From Pseudomonadota bacterium (GTDB taxonomy: Bacteria; Pseudomonadota; Gammaproteobacteria; Steroidobacterales; JBCBZW01): DNA of 64,000 nt. The stretch covers positions 20,346 through 84,345 of the forward strand of contig JBCCWS010000025.1 of the NCBI GenBank assembly GCA_039193195.1, given 5' to 3'. Made by a program: the position numbers and the translations under genes. A model generated the notes under the pieces. That model had not been told where the DNA came from. It did not search any database and was given only the letters and a program-made list of their open reading frames with translations. Shown in pieces: positions 27,981 to 37,800 of the stretch (position 1 is the stretch's first letter; each line of letters opens with the position of its first letter).

Positions 27981-29267
27981 TCAGCCTGGCGCGTCGACAG
28001 GGCGCCGGGCGCCAACCGTGCCCGTGGACACTTGGCGAGCGCGAGTCGCCGTAAGGTGGGTGACTCCCATCAGGAGAACCCCCAGCAGGGGCAGGGGAAG
28101 CACGAGGAGAAGTGCCACTTGGACGCCCCAGAAGTGGTGCACCACGCCAAACAACACCGGCCCAAGCGCGGACGCCCCCAGATCGATCGCAGTGGCGTAG
28201 CCGTAGTAGGCCTTGGCGTAGTGCGTACCGTACACCGTTGGCCACAGGTTGCTCGCCATGGCCGTGTATAGCCCGGCGGCGGCGCCGAATCCGATGCTGG
28301 TCGCCCAAAACCCCAGGGGAGTGGCGATGAACAAGAAACCGAGCGTTGTGATGACGAGCGCCAGCTGGTGGGCAATGAAAATGACCCGGTGATGGTGCAT
28401 TGTGCGAGTGGCGAAGTAGACGCACGGAAATCCCACGAACATGGCCGGTAGGTAGATGGCGTATGCGTAGGGTGGGCTCACGCCGGCGTAGTGGGCGATT
28501 GGCAAGATCATCAACGAGGCGGAGCTCGTAATGAGGGTACTGAGAGGTACCCCGAAGGCGTAGATCCAGAACTGGGGTGAACGCTTTGCGGCATCCAAGG
28601 GAATCGACGGCCCTTGCTCGGCAGCAACGTCAGTCAGCGCTTCAGCTGCCTCTTCGCGTGGCATAGAGGTCACGCGGAAGATCAGCACCCCCACCACCAC
28701 GCTTGCCACCGCAAAGACGACCATAGTGAGCTCGAAGCCGACGCGTTCGAGCAAGCCGTGCGTCAGCAGCGGCAGGGCGGCGAAGACGATACCGGCAAGC
28801 GCATTGCTGAGCGCCATGGTCTTGGCTCTTTTCGTGCTGGCTGCCTGCTCGTTGACCACCGTGGCGCCGAGGATCTTGAACATGCCCCTCAGGAACAATC
28901 GGATCCCCGTGAAGCACAAGGTTAGTAGCAGCAGTGCCCCCCAGATCCCGAGCGCGAGCTTCGCGGCGGCGATCACCCCCCACAGCATCAACGAGCCCGC
29001 ACTCGCCAGCGCAGTGAGTGCTGCCAGGGTGGACGTGCGCCAGCTGGCGATGTAGGGCTGTAGCCAGCGCATGCCAGCGGCCGCGAGAAGGGTGCTCGCC
29101 GCGAGTAGGAGACAGAAGTGCAGCTCCGTGATGCCGAGGGCGTTGGACTGCTGCTCCAGGAATACGCCGAGCACGCTGTTTTGCCCAACGGTGCTGAGGA
29201 TGATCGCGAGCGTTGACGCCGCGAGGATCTGCTGGGACGAAGCGTTGGTGGGGCGAGGCGTCGACAT
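27981..29267 (-). CDS. MFS transporter
   Basis: A 428-residue protein with about 12 hydrophobic helices in two halves and a central loop (residues about 195-225, with MPREEAAEALTDVAAEQG). The first helix runs LAASTLAIILSTVGQNSVLG. The general Major Facilitator fold is clear, but no subfamily motif identifies the substrate. Its stop is about 285 bp from the lipase gene and its start 40 bp from the acyltransferase stop, so it may be cotranscribed with that acyltransferase. Confidence 0.78.
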   Translation of the reverse strand: MSTPRPTNASSQQILAASTLAIILSTVGQNSVLGVFLEQQSNALGITELHFCLLLAASTLLAAAGMRWLQPYIASWRTSTLAALTALASAGSLMLWGVIAAAKLALGIWGALLLLTLCFTGIRLFLRGMFKILGATVVNEQAASTKRAKTMALSNALAGIVFAALPLLTHGLLERVGFELTMVVFAVASVVVGVLIFRVTSMPREEAAEALTDVAAEQGPSIPLDAAKRSPQFWIYAFGVPLSTLITSSASLMILPIAHYAGVSPPYAYAIYLPAMFVGFPCVYFATRTMHHHRVIFIAHQLALVITTLGFLFIATPLGFWATSIGFGAAAGLYTAMASNLWPTVYGTHYAKAYYGYATAIDLGASALGPVLFGVVHHFWGVQVALLLVLPLPLLGVLLMGVTHLTATRARQVSTGTVGARRPVDAPG

Positions 29268-29307
29268 GGTGTGTCTGCGGGTCGTGGGGCTGCAATTGAT
29301 GGCGCGC

Positions 29308-29958
29308 CTAGAGCGCCGGCACAGTGCCTGCGGTCACGTCCTGCTCGTCTTGGGCGGCGGGCTGAGTATCAAAGGAGGTCGCGAGCGGGCGAATTGGTGT
29401 GAATCGCTCGGGGAACTTGGGTGTCTGCTGAGCGTAGAAGCATCGAATACGCGCCATGTCCCTATCCACATCGCCGCTCAGCCAGATGGGCTCTCCAAGG
29501 CCTACCTCACGCTTTTCGTAGTCCAAATAGTTGAGCATCAGCGGCACCTTGGCGCGGCGTGCCATGGCGTAAAATCCCATCTTCCATCCGGGACGGTGCG
29601 ATCGCGTGCCGGAGGGCGCTAACACTAGCGCCTCCATCTCGCCGCTATGCAGCGCGTTTACGCAGTGGTTGACCAAACTGCCAGGGTTGGCGCGATCGAC
29701 CGGAATACCGCCCAGGGCGCGTACCAGCGGTCCCAACACTGGCGCGTCGATCATCTCCTTCTTCACCAGTACGCGGAACGGGACGCGGAGGGCCCAATAG
29801 CCGAGAAGGCCGATGGCCACGTCCCAGTGTGAGGTGTGGTGTCCCATGATCGCGACGTAGGTCCGAGGTCGTTCGGCAGGGATCTCGAGTAGCTTCCAGC
29901 CGAGCAGGGCGAGCGTTAGGCGAGCAAACCAGGTGATGGGCAGAGTGAGCATCGACAT
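29308..29958 (-). CDS. 1-acyl-glycerol-3-phosphate-type acyltransferase (PlsC domain)
   Basis: A 216-residue membrane-associated protein. The catalytic HX4D box is HTSHWD (context MGHHTSHWDVAIGLLG), and the substrate-binding segment GGIPVDRANPGS matches block III. The third box reads LAPSGTRSHRPGWKMGFY: PSGTRS in place of the usual PEGTRS, so a conserved Glu is a Ser here. GFYAMARRAKVPLML follows as in the family. ATG 29958 has GGAG upstream. The longer open frame upstream includes part of the half-MITE and is not coding. Acyl acceptor uncertain. Confidence 0.8.
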   Translation of the reverse strand: MSMLTLPITWFARLTLALLGWKLLEIPAERPRTYVAIMGHHTSHWDVAIGLLGYWALRVPFRVLVKKEMIDAPVLGPLVRALGGIPVDRANPGSLVNHCVNALHSGEMEALVLAPSGTRSHRPGWKMGFYAMARRAKVPLMLNYLDYEKREVGLGEPIWLSGDVDRDMARIRCFYAQQTPKFPERFTPIRPLATSFDTQPAAQDEQDVTAGTVPAL

Positions 29959-30127
29959 CGGTATCTCCAGAGCAGTCGGATACGGGCGGTTGGCCGGCGG
30001 TTTCGGGCCACTGTTCGAACATGGCGAGGATCGGTCGCCGGATGTGTCACCGATTGGCACTACGCCCCTTGTTGCGACGCGACATGGCGATGCTGGAAGT
30101 AATGGCGCAACCGGTTGCACCGGCGCT

Positions 30128-30236
30128 CTAGTGTCCTGAGTTAGAAGTTCGTTGATGAATTCGCGGCACCTTTTCGCCCCTGAACACGTTGCTCCTCCTC
30201 CCGTGGGACTTGCCACGCTCGTCCTCGCGCCGCAAC
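30128..30236. repeat. Diverged half copy of the MITE-like element
   Basis: From CTAGTGTCCTG onward this matches 8730 to about 8838 with scattered changes, including the shared core CACGTTGCTCCTCCTCCCGT. Similarity stops near 30236 inside the element, and the right-hand inverted end is missing. Immediately after the break an unrelated open frame begins, so the copy has been cut by a deletion or by recombination. Confidence 0.7.
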
Positions 30237-30420
30237 CCAGGCCCCCGATCGCACCTTCACCTACGACGGCACCCTCTTTGGGCTGGCCGGTGAGACCGAG
30301 CGATGGAGTCGCAGGGGGCGCACGCGGGCTATCAACGAGGAACTGGACAAACTCTCGGTGGCACTGCACGGCGCGATGAGCGCCGACGACAACGGCATCG
30401 GCAGTCCCGTCTACAAATAG
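30237..30420 (+). pseudogene. Truncated N-terminal remnant of the TPR/SLOG-like gene
   Basis: The frame of the downstream gene continues upstream through an in-frame TAG (30418) and reads RTFTYDGTLFGLAGETERW, INEELDKLSVALHGAMS and NGIGSPVYK, then the stop, then LPGLGPVDWSKITSARGKHF up to the next ATG. Linker-like text of the form SPxxxxLPGL before a TPR segment fits one original protein. The remnant begins exactly where the half-MITE ends, so its own N-terminus is gone. Confidence 0.5.
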
Positions 30421-30483
30421 CTCCCGGGTCTCGGCCCCGTCGATTGGTCCAAGATAACGAGCGCGCGTGGCAAGCACTTCGGC

Positions 30484-32049
30484 ATGGTGATGAACGATTG
30501 GCGCAGCCGCGTTCGCATTGCAGGCAAGGAGGGACGCGTAGGAGATATCTTGACCCTTGCTCGTGATGCACCGGATCGGCGGAGCTTTCTCGAACAGACC
30601 TGCGCGGCGGGTCGCGAACTGGTGGCACTGGGGCGCAACGATGCGGCCCGCAACTTGTTCGAGACGGTAGTAAGTGAAGACTCCTCACACTTCGATGCAC
30701 GCGTCGAGCTTGCCCAGGTGCTCAACCGGCTGCATCAGCCTCAACGGGCGGTGGAACACCTGAAGATCGCGGTCGAACTCGACCCGGATATCTCGACGTC
30801 CGCGGGCATTCGTTTCGGTCGCATCTACAAAGACCTTTGGCGCCGTGAGTGGGAACCTGAAGCACGTGCCGACGGGGAAGCTCGCAAGGATAGCGTGGAA
30901 GATCGCAGGGTGACGGCATGCAAGCATGTGGGCCTCGCTCGGCAAGCCTACCGTGCGTACCACAAGGCTTACGAGCAAGATATGCAGCAGCACTGGTGTG
31001 GCTTGAACGTCGTGTCGCTGCACGATTTGATTGGGCTGGTAGGATCCAAACCATCTCCTCTTGAGCGAACGGATGTGCTCGGTGCGGTGCGGACGGCAGC
31101 GCGCCGCGATCTCCACCGTGCCGACCAAGCTGGCCTGTGGGCGCACTCGACGCTCGGAGAGTGCGCCCTGCTCGAGGGCGACGAGGATGAGGCCATTACC
31201 GAGTACCAGGAAGCTAGCACCGGTTCGGAGCTGACCTGGTTCATGGTCGAGTCGATGGTGACGCAGCTGCGCTTGTACGAGTCTCTCAATCTGAACGGGG
31301 AACTCGCGAGGAAGCTGATAATGCTCCTCGAGGAACGGCGTCCGCCCGCTGCGGTCAAGCGAGCGCAGGTAGTCGCGTTTGCCGGGCATATGATCGACCG
31401 CCCCACGCGTAGGAAGCCGCGATTTCCCGAGAGTCTCGTCGAGCCAGTGTCTGCGTCGATTCTCGAGCAGCTCAACGACTGGAAATTCGGCCCCGGGAGC
31501 CTCGGTATCTGCGGCGGCGCGGCGGGCTGCGATTTGCTGTTCGCCGATCACTGTCTCAAGCTGGGAGGCCACGTCCAGCTGCTAATTCCAAAGGACGTCG
31601 GCCCCTTCTTGAAGGATTCCGTGAGGTTGCCCGGCGAGGCTGGCTGGCCAGCGCTGTTCGATCGCGTACGCCGGCATGAGAGGACGGAACTACGCGTGCA
31701 AAGCGATGCGTTGGGCGAGCCACCGGCGCATGCGCACGTATACCTGCGCAGTAACGACTGGCGTCTCGATAGCGCCCGCGCCGAAGCACCTGATCGTGTC
31801 CGGGACGGTGATAAGACGACGATGCACAAACCGGTGCAGCTCGCTTACCTCGCAGTCTGGGATAGCACTAGCGAAGCGGACGGCCTCGGCGGAACGGCCT
31901 CTTTCGTGGAGAGCGCAAAGGAGCTCGATGGTCGTCTGGAGATCATCGATCTGCCATTGCTGAATGCGCTGGAGAAGACCCGGCCCAAGAAGGCTAGTAG
32001 TGCGCTGCGAAAGCGCAAGACCTCGCGCCAGCGCGCGTCGAAGCGCTAG
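30484..32049 (+). CDS. TPR protein with C-terminal SLOG/Rossmann-like domain, N-terminally truncated
   Basis: 521 residues. N-terminal half: helical TPR-like repeats (LGRNDAARNLFETVVSEDSS, RVELAQVLNRLHQPQRAVEH). Middle: a helical region with KAYRAYHKAY-type repeats and CGLNVVSLHDLIGL, as in DUF4071/TRAF-binding-like proteins. C-terminal third: VVAFAGHMIDRP, GICGGAAGCDLLFADHCLK, HVQLLIPKDVGPFL and YLAVWD, a nucleotide-binding Rossmann/SLOG-like pattern (GH-D, GGAxGxD). Such proteins are thought to act in nucleotide or stress signalling. An in-frame stop and half-MITE lie upstream, so the surviving ORF may be a fragment. Convergent with the alginate locus. Confidence 0.6.
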   Translation: MVMNDWRSRVRIAGKEGRVGDILTLARDAPDRRSFLEQTCAAGRELVALGRNDAARNLFETVVSEDSSHFDARVELAQVLNRLHQPQRAVEHLKIAVELDPDISTSAGIRFGRIYKDLWRREWEPEARADGEARKDSVEDRRVTACKHVGLARQAYRAYHKAYEQDMQQHWCGLNVVSLHDLIGLVGSKPSPLERTDVLGAVRTAARRDLHRADQAGLWAHSTLGECALLEGDEDEAITEYQEASTGSELTWFMVESMVTQLRLYESLNLNGELARKLIMLLEERRPPAAVKRAQVVAFAGHMIDRPTRRKPRFPESLVEPVSASILEQLNDWKFGPGSLGICGGAAGCDLLFADHCLKLGGHVQLLIPKDVGPFLKDSVRLPGEAGWPALFDRVRRHERTELRVQSDALGEPPAHAHVYLRSNDWRLDSARAEAPDRVRDGDKTTMHKPVQLAYLAVWDSTSEADGLGGTASFVESAKELDGRLEIIDLPLLNALEKTRPKKASSALRKRKTSRQRASKR

Positions 32050-32170
32050 GTGTGTAGGCGCTGCCTAGCGGCCGCGATCGAGGCGAGATGCTGATAGGAC
32101 AGCGCTTGATTCGCTGCTGGTAGCAGGAAGGGGGTAGGCGCGAGAGCGACCCTCACAAACTCCCTGCTTT

Positions 32171-33646
32171 TTAGTCGTGGGAGTTCTCGAGTTCGTAGAA
32201 CGTCACCTGATCAAAGTCGGCTCCATCTCCTGTGCTGTTCTGCGTGTAAGCCCCGGCCTTGAAGTACATCCACTCCTGCGGAACGTCATAGCCGCTTGAC
32301 TGTTCCCGCATATCGACGACGTTGTGGCCTATGATCGGCCCGGCGAGGTCACCACGCCTCAGCAAGACATCGATCCGTGCGCCGCGCTGCACGACCTCGT
32401 AAGAGAAGATTTCGTCTAACGCAATGCCGTTGTCGGGATTCTCATCGTCGGATGGCGCCTCGTCGAGGTCACCATTGATAGGGCCAAGTACCGCAAAGTA
32501 GATGTCGTCGGCGCTGCGGATCTCGTGCGCGAAGTAGACGAAGCCGCGTTCGTTCTCTGGGAACTTGCGATAGTAGAGACGCAGGGGCTCATCATCCTCG
32601 GCGTGGATCTGCCCGATGATCACGCGGCCCACCTGGTTGCGGTCGCCCGTCTCCGTCACGTGATTCACGGCCAGCGTGGCCCGCAGGACACCGTTACGAC
32701 CGCCCACGGCCAGGCCCGGGTCGGGCTGGTACCCCAGTAGCCAGTTGTTGCGGTTCACGCCGCGGGTGCTGATGCCCGCGTTTCCCCGGCGGAGCATCTC
32801 CCGTAGTTCCGAGCGAGTGAAACGCGTGTTGGCGGAGGTCTTCTCACCTTCGATCGTCGAGCGGAAGACCATCCCGCCATCGGGGCCGGTGAAGAGAAAC
32901 CCATCTGAGAAGCCGTTGTCCAGATCCCTTTCGCTCGCTGTGTCGCCGATGCCGTTGCCGTCGAGATCCGCTGGCGTATCTAGCTTCCAGCTCAGCAAAG
33001 CGAAGTTTGTGCCTGGCGGATGCATCGGATCGAGTGCAAAGTCGGCGGCCGTCACGTTGCTCGCCTCGAACGCGGCCGTCGGTGTCTCTAGGGTGCAGCC
33101 AAAGGCGGTGCCCTCGATGATCGCGTTGTCCGTGTTCAGGGAGTTGCCGAAATTCTCGATCCGCAGGTATCGCGCCGGGGTGTCTGGGGTGTCGTACCGT
33201 TCGAAGCGCTGCGTGGTGCCGGTGGATTGCTGATCCGCTAGGAGTGGCTCGAAATCGGCGCCGTCCTGCGAGGCGGAGACGCTGAAGGAAGCCGAGCGTT
33301 GGTCGCCCTCGAACCAGGCAATGCCGATCTCCCTGACCAAGTGCTGCGCGCCCAAATCCAGCGTGATCGACTTGGCATCACCGGGCGATACCCAGCGCGA
33401 GGCTGGGTCGAGATCATCGTCTATCGCGTGCTCGGGGCCGTTGCCGGGCAGGCTTTGTCCATCGTCCGTGGCGGCGGCGACATTGATTAGATGGGTGCCG
33501 GCGCACGAGCTGGCGATGGGCGTCGGGGCGGGCGTTACCGGTGCGGTCACGATTTCTCCGCCCGCGTCCGACAACCCACCGCCACCGCATCCTGCGAGTG
33601 CGAGTAAGCCGGCGATCGCGCTGCCGCGCAAGACTAGGCGTTTCAT
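32171..33646 (-). CDS. PL7 alginate lyase lipoprotein with N-terminal F5/8-type C (CBM32-like) domain
   Basis: 491 residues. The lipobox LALAGC (Cys20) predicts outer-membrane anchoring. Residues about 45-185 form a discoidin/CBM32-like domain (AIDDDLDPASRWVSPGDAKS, ARYLRIENFGNSLNTDNAII). The PL7 jelly-roll follows with the three family motifs: RSELREML near 276 (R-T/S-E-L-R), GQIHAE near 345 and YFKAGAYTQ near 459, holding the catalytic Arg, Gln, His and Tyr. It cleaves alginate by beta-elimination, and QIH (rather than QVH) often goes with polyG or broad specificity. Last gene of the leftward operon, 10 bp after the other PL7. Confidence 0.92.
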   Translation of the reverse strand: MKRLVLRGSAIAGLLALAGCGGGGLSDAGGEIVTAPVTPAPTPIASSCAGTHLINVAAATDDGQSLPGNGPEHAIDDDLDPASRWVSPGDAKSITLDLGAQHLVREIGIAWFEGDQRSASFSVSASQDGADFEPLLADQQSTGTTQRFERYDTPDTPARYLRIENFGNSLNTDNAIIEGTAFGCTLETPTAAFEASNVTAADFALDPMHPPGTNFALLSWKLDTPADLDGNGIGDTASERDLDNGFSDGFLFTGPDGGMVFRSTIEGEKTSANTRFTRSELREMLRRGNAGISTRGVNRNNWLLGYQPDPGLAVGGRNGVLRATLAVNHVTETGDRNQVGRVIIGQIHAEDDEPLRLYYRKFPENERGFVYFAHEIRSADDIYFAVLGPINGDLDEAPSDDENPDNGIALDEIFSYEVVQRGARIDVLLRRGDLAGPIIGHNVVDMREQSSGYDVPQEWMYFKAGAYTQNSTGDGADFDQVTFYELENSHD

Positions 33647-33656
33647 CAGGTCGCCA

Positions 33657-34724
33657 CTACTGCCTGCTGGCCAGTCGCTTCGGGTCGACTGAGCCGGTGA
33701 TTTGAATGCGACGAAACGCCACCGAGGCGTAGTCGCCGTTCGCCCTATCGGTGTCCCAGTCGCCCGTGCCGGCGCAAGCCGCGTACCACATGGCGGTATC
33801 GTCCACCGTGCTGCACTGGTTGTAGGCGCCGGCTTTGAAGTACAAGGCGTCGCCTGAGTAGCCTTTGGGGTTGTCTTTCTCGTCGACTTCACCGTAGGCA
33901 TCGACATTATTTGAGAGGTCGATCTTGTAGGTGACCGTTTGTGACGGATCGGCCGTCCTGAAGGTCAGGTGCATGACGTTACGGTGCACATTGATGTTGT
34001 AGTTGAACCATTGCCCCAGGGCGATGCCCGCCTCAACAGGGTCCTCGGGGTTCTCCCACGTGTTGCCCCACACGGGGTAGGCGATGTCCGTCCGGTCGGG
34101 GTTGTCCTTCGCCAGGTTGCGTTCGTAAGTCCAGAACACGGAACCGGTCTCGTGGTGAGGCCACTTCTTGTAGTAGATCTTGATCGGCTCGTTGCCCCAC
34201 CCGAAGCCCTTGCCCTTGCTGATGACCTCCCGGTCCTTGTCGGCGTGGATTTGGCCGACGACTACGGAGTAGGCGGGGCGCTTACCCCTGTGCCCGGCGT
34301 TCTTGGCCACGTGCAGCACTTTCAAGGTGGCTTCCAACTGACCACCGATATCAGCGAAGGACCTCGAGTTGCGGTGAGCCTTTAGCGCGAAGTTGTTCTT
34401 CGGGTCATGGGTGCCGATGCTCGTGTTGCGTCCTCGAAACATCTGGCGTAGCTCGCTGCGCGTGTTGGTGGAGCCGGATGTCGTGATCGCCTTGTTCGGC
34501 GCAGTGAACACCAGATGACCGTTTGCATCGAGATAGAAAAAGTTTGCATGGGAGAACTTTTGCAGGGACCTGACGCCGATCTCGTCTACCTTGCCGTCCT
34601 GGTTGTCGTCTAGGGGCAGGGTCAGCTTCCAAAACCGTAGGTCGAAGCGATCCGATGGATGTTCCGCATGAGCGACCGACGGAATCACGAACGCCAGCGC
34701 CAGGCTAGCAAGCAAGTAACGCAT
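33657..34724 (-). CDS. PL7 alginate lyase, periplasmic or secreted
   Basis: 355 residues with signal peptide MRYLLASLALAFVIPSVAHA. A single catalytic domain: FDLRFWKLTLPLDDN opening strand, TRSELRQMF at 88-96, VVVGQIHADK at 155-164 and LYFKAGAYNQCS near 300, so all PL7 catalytic residues are present. It includes a longer insertion (NPDRTDIAYPVWGNTWENP) than minimal PL7 enzymes. No binding module. It lies between the TonB receptor and the PL7 lipoprotein; the two lyases differ enough not to be a recent duplicate. Start ATG 34724; a 13-bp hairpin sits 18 nt upstream. Confidence 0.92.
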   Translation of the reverse strand: MRYLLASLALAFVIPSVAHAEHPSDRFDLRFWKLTLPLDDNQDGKVDEIGVRSLQKFSHANFFYLDANGHLVFTAPNKAITTSGSTNTRSELRQMFRGRNTSIGTHDPKNNFALKAHRNSRSFADIGGQLEATLKVLHVAKNAGHRGKRPAYSVVVGQIHADKDREVISKGKGFGWGNEPIKIYYKKWPHHETGSVFWTYERNLAKDNPDRTDIAYPVWGNTWENPEDPVEAGIALGQWFNYNINVHRNVMHLTFRTADPSQTVTYKIDLSNNVDAYGEVDEKDNPKGYSGDALYFKAGAYNQCSTVDDTAMWYAACAGTGDWDTDRANGDYASVAFRRIQITGSVDPKRLASRQ

Positions 34725-34742
34725 TTGTGTTTCCCGAAAGAG

Positions 34743-34775
34743 GGCACCGAGCAGCGTCGGCTGCTGCTCGGTGCC
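34743..34775 (-). terminator. Intercistronic 13-bp hairpin between TonB receptor and PL7 gene
   Basis: GGCACCGAGCAGC (34743-34755) pairs perfectly with GCTGCTCGGTGCC (34763-34775) over a 7-nt loop. It lies 50 nt past the receptor stop and just before the lyase start. It could be a partial terminator or an RNA-processing/stability element that sets the receptor-to-lyase ratio. Confidence 0.5.
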
Positions 34776-34824
34776 AAAGCTAACGTTGAGCGTGTGCTCT
34801 CGCCTCGGCATAGATGGACGGCGC

Positions 34825-37800
34825 TTAGAACTTGCCGCGCAGGCCGAAGAATAGTCGCGGCCCGTAGCTGAGCGCCTGGAACGTGTTGCCCTCGATGGCG
34901 CGATCGTCGAAGCGCGCCTCATCGAGGATGTTTTTTGCCTCCACGCTCACCCTGAGGTTGTCCGTCAGGTTGTAGCGCAGGCGTAGGTCCAGCCGTTGGT
35001 TGGCCTGGGTGTAGCGGACCCGACCAAAGGCGTCGCGGATGAACTGCTGGAAGTAGCCCGAGCGCGTGTTGTAAAGCGCCTGGACGAACCAGCGATCATT
35101 GCTCCAGAACAGCTGCGTAGACGTCACATGGTTGGACAGACCGAAGAGATTGGCTGGAGGGATGATGCCGACCAAGGCGCTCTCGGTGACCTCACCGGTA
35201 TCCTGATCCACCGTGATCTCGACCCCGTCGCCGCCGTTCTGGTCTTCGAATTCGAAGCCGGAATCGGCGTAGTTGTAGCTGAATCGGCCGCCGAAGCCGC
35301 TCAAGAATCCCGGCAGGTAATCAAAGGAGTGCACGAGCGTCAGTTCGAAGCCTCGGATGGTGCTCTTCTCATCACTGATCTGCGTCGTCTCAACGAAGCC
35401 CTGCACCTGGTTGCCATCGAGGTTGAAGGTCTCGAGCTGAGCCACGTTCTCGAAGGCGCCGTTGAAGCGCTTCCAGTAGGCCAGGGCAGCCACCATGGAG
35501 TTCTCGTTCGGATACCACTCCACGCCCAGGTCCACGTTGGTCGACAGGATGGGCCGCAGCTGCGGGTTACCGGTCGCACTGATGCCGTTCACGGCCTCCG
35601 ACAGCGAGGAGAAAGCGTTACCCACATCGTTGTCCTGGATCGCACGGCCATTGCCAAAGGCATTGGGATCTGGGCGCGACATGCCGCGGAAGATCCCGCT
35701 GCGCAGGACCAGGTTGTCGTTGAGATCCGCGATCATGGTCAGGCTGGGGAGAATCTCCGTGTAGCTGTTGGTCTGCACGTCGGTTTCAAAACCAGCCTCA
35801 CCAGGATCCGCCTGGGTGATCACAAAGCCAACGCCATCGATCTCCTCGACGGTGATTGGCGCGCGGTAGCCGACGGAGGTAATGTCCGTGTTGACCAGAC
35901 GCGCGCCGAGATTGCCTCGCACGGGCAGACTGCCAATCTCCGTTTCGAAGTCCGCCTGCAGATACACGGCGAGCGTGTCTTCCGTGACATCGTTAGTGCC
36001 GGAGGTGATGCCGTCCTGCAGCTGGACACCGGCCAAGCCTCCGTAGTTGACCAAGAAGGCGTTCGCGGCACAGTCGAAGTTGAAGGTGGCGAACTCGTTG
36101 ACGGAGGTGCCGCTGCTGGCGTTGGTGATGAGGTTGCCGTCGCGAACGTTCGACAGGAAGTTCGATTCGGGGAAGCTGCCGTTCGCGCAGCCCAGCACGT
36201 TGGCGAGGACCGCGTCGGTGATGGCATTGTCCGCGCCGCCGTTAGGCGTGGTGAGGTCCTCATCCTCGAACAGGCTCTCGCCCGGCGCATTGCGTAAGCC
36301 GCCGAGTTCCAGATAGGTCTGCGTAGAGAAGCGCGCGCCTGCCTTTACCGTGCGGATGGGGCCGGCGAAGGCATCCCAGGAGAGATCGGCGCGGAAGGCG
36401 TCGAGCTTGTTGTTGCGCGTGATTTGACGGGCCCGCAGTCGTGCTCGGTCGCGTGCGTTGAAGTAGCTCGGGTCCGTTACCTCGAAGCCGTTGCCCCCGT
36501 CATCGAGGATGGTGGCGATGGCGGCAGATCCGCCTTGGTTAGTGTCCAGCTGAACGGTGAAATCGTCGCGATTGCCGCCGAGGAGGTTGTTGTCCGTGGC
36601 GCCCAGGCGAAGTTCAAAGTCCGTCTCCGTGCGCGTGGTCTCGGACAGGCCGTAGTCCAGGCGCAGGTTCAGCCGATCGGTGATGCTGAAGTCCAGGTTG
36701 ATGCCGTACCCCTCGTACTCCTCCAGGCGCTGGAAGTCGGTGGTGAAGGAGTGGATCACCGTTTCTGACACGGAGGAGGAGACGACGCCGGTGGTCGGGT
36801 CGGAGAGGAGGAAGGAGAGGTCTTCCTGCGTGCTGCCCCACTGCAGGTCCCGGCGCAGCTCTCGCTGATCACGCTCGGAGTATTGGTAGTCGAAGGTGAT
36901 GTCTACGCGATCGACCGGCTGGAACTGCAGGACGCCAAAGATGGCCTCTCGCTCATCGCTGGTCGAGTTTTGGCGATAGCGATGATCCCGGGGAATGTAG
37001 GCGAAGGGAACATCGCTCACGGAGTTGAAGTCGGGGTTGGCGTCGATCAAGTCCTGCAAGGCGTCGTTGCTGACGTCGGCGATGCCATCGTCGCAGCGCC
37101 CGTCCGTATCCGTGGGCAGAGCGTTGGCGTCGAAGGAGGTCAGCTGGCAGGCCTCCAGTCGACCTTGACCCGATGTGGTCGTGTATTCCTGCTCGGGGTT
37201 GGCTTCGTCTCGCAGCTGCGCGCCCACGGAGATGCCGAGGCGCACGCCGCTATCGAATTCGAACTGATCGATGTACGCCAGGGTGGCGCGTGAGCCGACA
37301 TCCTGTCCGCCGGTGATGTCCGTCTCATCGGGGCTATGGGCGGCCTTGATCTCACCCTGCAGGAGGCGCTTGCCGTAAACCAAGGGCTTTTTCGTGTCCA
37401 GGTGGACCTGACCACTGACAGCCCCTTCGATGTACTCAGCGGACTGGGACTTGTGGATCGCAATCTTGTTGAACATCTCTGAGGGGAAGATGCTGAAGTT
37501 CACGGCCCGGTTGCCCCCGCCGTTGGTGGCTTCGCGTCCGTTCACTACCGTCGTCCCCAAGAAGGGGCCTAGGCCTCTGATGGACAGCTCCGTGGCGCCG
37601 CCGTTCTCCTGATGCGAGGTGGCCCCCGTGATGGTCTCTAGCGCATCGCCAACCGAGAGCGCGGGGATGTCACCGATCTCATCGGACGACAGGCCGTCCA
37701 CGATCTGTACAGACGTTCGCTTGATGTCGATCGTGCTTTGCACCGTGGCTCGGATGCCGGTCACCACGACCTCTTCCACGCCTTCGTTCGACTCAGTGCC

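Noticed and set aside
34996..36297. 433-codon plus-strand ORF within TonB receptor 1
   Set aside because: Shadow of a clear receptor gene; composition is Val/Gly/Asp rich as expected for antisense of GC-rich code.
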